Positions 59,461 through 64,000 of a stretch of DNA of 64,000 nucleotides are shown here, in pieces. Numbering within the stretch: the stretch's first letter is position 1; each line of letters begins with the position of its first letter. This DNA is from Nemertoderma westbladi (Eukaryota; Xenacoelomorpha; Nemertodermatida; Nemertodermatidae): the NCBI GenBank assembly GCA_032718475.1, contig JAUCBJ010000375.1, forward strand, positions 1 through 64,000, in the 5' to 3' direction. The notes under the pieces are model-generated. The model searched no databases. It saw nothing but the letters and a program-made list of their open reading frames with translations, and was not told where the DNA came from. Made by a program: the position numbers and the translations under genes.

Positions 59461-62400
59461 ATTAAAATAAATTAAGGCCCTCCCTTGTAAGGCTCAGCAC
59501 ATACACCCATTAAAATAAATTAAGTCCTGCCCATGTAAGGCTCAGCACATTCACACACCCATTAAAATAAATTAAGGCCCTCCCTTGTAAGGCTCAGCAC
59601 ATACATACATTAATATAAATTAAGTCCTGCCCGTGTAAGGCTCAGCACATACACCCCTTAAAATAAATTAAGGCCTGCCCGTGTAAGGCTCAGCACATAC
59701 ACCCATTAATATAAATTAAGTCCTGTCCGTGTAAGGCTCAGCACATACACCCATTAAAATAAATTAAGTCCTGCCCCTGTAAGGCTCAGCACATACACCC
59801 ATTAAAATAAATTAAGTCCTGCCCGTGTAAGGCTCAGCACATACACCCATTAAAATAAATTAAGTCCTGTCCCTGTAAGGCTCAGCACATACACCCATTA
59901 AAATAAATTAAGGCCCTCCCTTGTAAGGCACAGCAGATACACCCATTAAAATAAATTAAGTCCTGCCCGTGTAAGGCTCAGTACATACACCCATTAAAAT
60001 AAATTAAGTCCTGCCCGTGTAAGGCTCAGCACATACACCCATTAAAATAAATTAAGGCCCTCCCTTGTAAGGCACAGCAGATACACCCATTAAAATAAAT
60101 TAAGTCCTGCCCGTGTAAGGCTCAGCACATACACCCATTAAAATAAATTAAGTCCTGCCCGTGTAAGGCACAGCACATACACCCATTAAAATAAATTAAG
60201 GCCCTCCCTTGTAAGGCTCAGCACATACATCCATTAAAATAAATTAAGGCCTGCCCGTGTAAGGCTCAGCACATACACCCATTAATATAAATTAAGGCCC
60301 TCCCTTGTAAGGCTCAGCAGATACACCCATTAAAATAAATTAAGTCCTGCCCGTGTAAGGCTCAGCACATACACCCATTAAAATAAATTAAGTCCTGCCC
60401 GTGTAAGGCTCAGCACATTCACACACCCATTAAAATAAATTAAGGCCCTCCCTTGTAAGGCTCAGCACATACACCCATTAATATAAATTAAGTCCTGCCC
60501 GTGTAAGGCACAGCACATACACCCATTAAAATAAATTAAGTCCTGCCCGTGTAAGGCACAGCACATACACCCATTAAAATAAATTAAGGCCTGCCCTTGT
60601 AAGGCTCAGCACATACACCCATTAAAATAAATTAAGGCCCTCCCTTGTAAGGCTCAGCACATACACCCATTAAAATAAATTAAGGCCCTCCCTTGTAAGG
60701 CTCAGCACATACACCCATTAAAATAAATTAAGGCCCTCCCTTGTAAGGCTCAGCACATACACCCATTAATATAAATTAAGTCCTGCCCGTGTAAGGCACA
60801 GCACATACACCCATTAAAATAAATTAAGGCCCTCCCTTGTAAGGCTCAGCACATACACCCATTAATATAAATTAAGTCCTGCCCGTGTAAGGCTCAGCAC
60901 ATACACCCATTAAAATAAATTAAGGCCCTCCCTTGTAAGGCTCAGCACATACACCCATTAATATAAATTAAGTCCTGCCCGTGTAAGGCACAGCACATAC
61001 ACCCATTAAAATAAATTAAGTCCTGCCCGTGTAAGGCACAGCACATACACCCATTAAAATAAATTAAGGCCTGCCCTTGTAAGGCTCAGCACATACACCC
61101 ATTAAAATAAATTAAGGCCCTCCCTTGTAAGGCTCAGCACATACACCCATTAAAATAAATTAAGGCCCTCCCTTGTAAGGCTCAGCACATACACCCATTA
61201 AAATAAATTAAGGCCCTCCCTTGTAAGGCTCAGCACATACACCCATTAAAATAAATTAAGGCCCTCCCTTGTAAGGCTCAGCATGTACACCCATTAAAAT
61301 AAATTAAGGCCCTCCCTTGTAAGGCTCAGCACATACACCCATTAATATAAATTAAGGCCCTCCCTTGTAAGGCTCAGCACATACACCCATTAAAATAAAT
61401 TAAGGCCTGCCCGTGTAAGGCTCAGCACATACACCCATTAAAATAAATTAAGTCCTGCCCGTGTAAGGCTCAGCAGATACACCCATTAAAATAAATTAAG
61501 TCCTGCCCGTGTAAGGCTCAGCACATACACCCATTAAAATAAATTAAGTCCTGCCCGTGTAAGGCTCAGCAAATACACCCATTAAAATAAATTAAGTCCT
61601 ACCCGTGTAAGGCACAGCACATACACCCATTAAAATAAATTAAGTCCTGCCCGTGTAAGGCTCAGCAGATACACCCATTAAAATAAATTAAGTCCTGCCC
61701 GTGTAAGGCACAGCACATACACCCATTAAAATAAATTAAGGCCCTCCCTTGTAAGGCTCAGCACATACACCCATTAATATAAATTAAGGCCCTCCCTTGT
61801 AAGGCTCAGCACATACACCCATTAAAATAAATTAAGGCCCTCCCTTGTAAGGCTCAGCACATACACCCATTAAAATAAATTAAGGCCCTCCCTTGTAAGG
61901 CACAGCACATACACCCATTAAAATAAATTAAGGCCTGCCCGTGTAAGGCTCAGCACATACACCCATTAAAATAAATTAAGTCCTGCCCGTGTAAGGCTCA
62001 GCACATACACCCATTAAAATAAATTAAGGCCTGCCCATGTAAGGCTCAGCACATACACCCATTAAAATAAATTAAGGCCCTCCCTTGTAAGGCTCAGCAC
62101 ATACACCCATTAAAATAAATTAAGGCCCTCCCTTGTAAGGCTCAGCACATACACCCATTAATATAAATTAAGGCCCTCCCTTGTAAGGCTCAGCACATAC
62201 ACCCATTAAAATAAATTAAGGCCCTCCCTTGTAAGGCTCAGCACATACACCCATTAAAATAAATTAAGTCCTGCCCGTGTAAGGCTCAGCACATACACCC
62301 ATTAAAATAAATTAAGGCCCTCCCTTGTAAGGCTCAGCACATACACCCATTAAAATAAATTAAGTCCTGCCCGTGTAAGGCACAGCACATACACCCATTA

Positions 62401-64000
62401 AAATAAATTAAGGCCCTCCCTTGTAAGGCTCAGCACATACACCCATTAAAATAAATTAAGGCCCTCCCTTGTAAGGCTCAGCACATACACCCATTAAAAT
62501 AAATTAAGTCCTGCCCGTGTAAGGCTCAGCACATACACCCATTAAAATAAATTAAGGCCTGCCCGTGTAAGGCTCAGCACATACACCCATTAAAATAAAT
62601 TAAGGCCTGCCCGTGTAAGGCTCAGCACATACACCCATTAAAATAAATTAAGGCCCTCCCTTGTAAGGCTCAGCACATACACCCATTAAAATAAATTAAG
62701 GCCCTCCCTTGTAAGGCTCAGCACATACACCCATTAAAATAAATTAAGTCCTGCCCGTGTAAGGCACAGCACATACACCCATTAAAATAAATTAAGGCCC
62801 TCCCTTGTAAGGCTCAGCACATACACCCATTAAAATAAATTAAGGCCCTCCCTTGTAAGGCTCAGCACATACACCCATTAAAATAAATTAAGTCCTGCCC
62901 GTGTAAGGCACAGCACATACACCCATTAAAATAAATTAAGGCCCTCCCTTGTAAGGCTCAGCACATACACCCATTAAAATAAATTAAGGCCCTCCCTTGT
63001 AAGGCTCAGCACATACACCCATTAATATAAATTAAGGCCCTCCCTTGTAAGGCTCAGCACATACACCCATTAAAATAAATTAAGGCCTGCCCGTGTAAGG
63101 CTCAGCACATACACCCATTAAAATAAATTAAGGCCTGCCCGTGTAAGGCTCAGCACATACACCCATTAATATAAATTAAGGCCCTCCCTTGTAAGGCTCA
63201 GCACATACACCCATTAAAATAAATTAAGTCCTGCCCATGTAAGGCTCAGCACATACATCCATTAAAATAAATTAAGTCCTGCCCGTGTAAGGCTCAGCAG
63301 ATACACCCATTAATATAAATTAAGGCCTGTCCCTGTAAGGCACAGCACATACACCCATTAATATAAATTAAGTCCTGCCCGTGTAAGGCTCAGCACATAC
63401 ACCCATTAATATAAATTAAGGCCTGTCCCTGTAAGGCACAGCACATACACCCATTAAAATAAATTAAGGCCCTCCCTTGTAAGGCTCAGCACATACACCC
63501 ATTAATATAAATTAAGGCCTGTCCCTGTAAGGCACAGCACATACACCCATTAATATAAATTAAGTCCTGCCCGTGTAAGGCTCAGCACATACACCCATTA
63601 AAATAAATTAAGTCCTGCCCATGTAAGGCACAGCACATACACCCATTAAAATAAATTAAGGCCCTCCCTTGTAAGGCTCAGCACATACACCCATTAATAT
63701 AAATTAAGGCCCTCCCTTGTAAGGCTCAGCACATACACCCATTAAAATAAATTAAGGCCTGCCCGTGTAAGGCACAGCACATACACCCATTAAAATAAAT
63801 TAAGGCCCTCCCTTGTAAGGCTCAGCACATACACCCATTAAAATAAATTAAGGCCTGCCCGTGTAAGGCTCAGCACATACACCCATTAAAATAAATTAAG
63901 TCCTGCCCGTGTAAGGCACAGCACATACACCCATTAAAATAAATTAAGGCCCTCCCTTGTAAGGCTCAGCACATACACCCATTAAAATAAATTAAGTCCT

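Larger units (their letters stand above)
16717..64000 (+). repeat. 48-bp satellite array, about 980 head-to-tail copies, running off the window
   Basis: The monomer is 48 bp. It has an AT core (ATTAAAATAAATTAAG), a variable GC segment (GTCCTGCCCGTG, GGCCCTCCCTTG, GGCCTGCCCGTG, GTCCTACCCGTG and others), TAAGGCTCAG, and a variable CACATACACCC segment. All copies I read lie in the same orientation and no other element interrupts them. Length variants are rare: +4 (ACATTCACACACCC or ACATGCACACACCC), +1 (CTGTCCCTTG), -1 (ATTAAATAAATT). A partial, degraded first unit lies at 16717-16734, and the first complete one starts at 16735. There is no coding potential: most copies carry stops in every frame. 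By size and homogeneity it could be pericentromeric, subtelomeric or a large intronic satellite; position alone cannot tell. Confidence 0.98.

Noticed and set aside
16735-64000. CRISPR array
   Set aside because: There are no unique spacers between conserved repeats: the whole 48-bp unit is repeated, the context is eukaryotic and there are no cas genes.
16735-64000. Apparent 240-bp periodicity of the whole array
   Set aside because: Mostly an artefact of 60-base lines (240 is the least common multiple of 48 and 60). I kept only blocks where five-monomer groups match base for base, including their variants.
16735-64000. Centromere assignment
   Set aside because: A large homogeneous array is compatible with it, but no known centromere protein box was recognised and sequence alone cannot show centromere function.

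Overview
The window is eukaryotic and almost certainly from an invertebrate animal. It holds a glutamine synthetase exon that ends in a canonical GT splice donor, several decayed LINE retrotransposons, one edge of a Ty3/gypsy-like LTR element, an AT-rich non-coding background, and more than 47 kb of tandem satellite. I see no operons or bacterial-type genes. A lophotrochozoan or other non-arthropod invertebrate is my guess; the sequence alone does not settle it.

Layout. 1-756: left edge of an LTR retrotransposon on the minus strand (partial gag-like frame 1-399, candidate PBS and LTR to about 756). 757-2528: AT-rich DNA with a 165-bp tandem dimer. 2529-4053: an unrecognised 376-codon intronless reading frame followed by a broken coiled-coil/basic frame. 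4054-7195: non-coding DNA with a degraded LINE endonuclease relic (5877-6284). 7196-7474: a small TIR element (MITE). 7824-10884: a large fold-back element with arms of 1.1-1.4 kb. Its arms carry repeated RFX X-box-like motifs and its loop holds a nonsense-mutated FEN/PIN-like nuclease gene fragment. 10885-12770: AT-rich DNA with a 160-bp imperfect palindrome and a 23-bp poly-C run. 12790-14132: one LINE inserted into another, flanked by a diverged target-site duplication of about 30 bp. 14276-14622: first recognisable coding exon of glutamine synthetase. 14623-16716: intron-side DNA with a 16-bp minisatellite and the 5' half of a LINE (5' UTR plus endonuclease, two breaks). 16717-64000: a head-to-tail 48-bp satellite, about 980 copies, running off the window.

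How the parts relate. Only glutamine synthetase looks like a conventional host gene, and only its N-terminal beta-grasp part is present. The rest of the gene must lie beyond the satellite, giving an intron of more than 49 kb, or be lost. The satellite begins inside the truncated LINE endonuclease at a short microhomology. It shows clear internal history: block-specific variants, local higher-order repeats (240 bp, 196 bp, 96 bp), and distant exact copies whose offsets are fully explained by counting rare length-variant monomers. The most unusual item is the fold-back element, because it combines long inverted arms, repeated X-box sequences and a captured nuclease gene.
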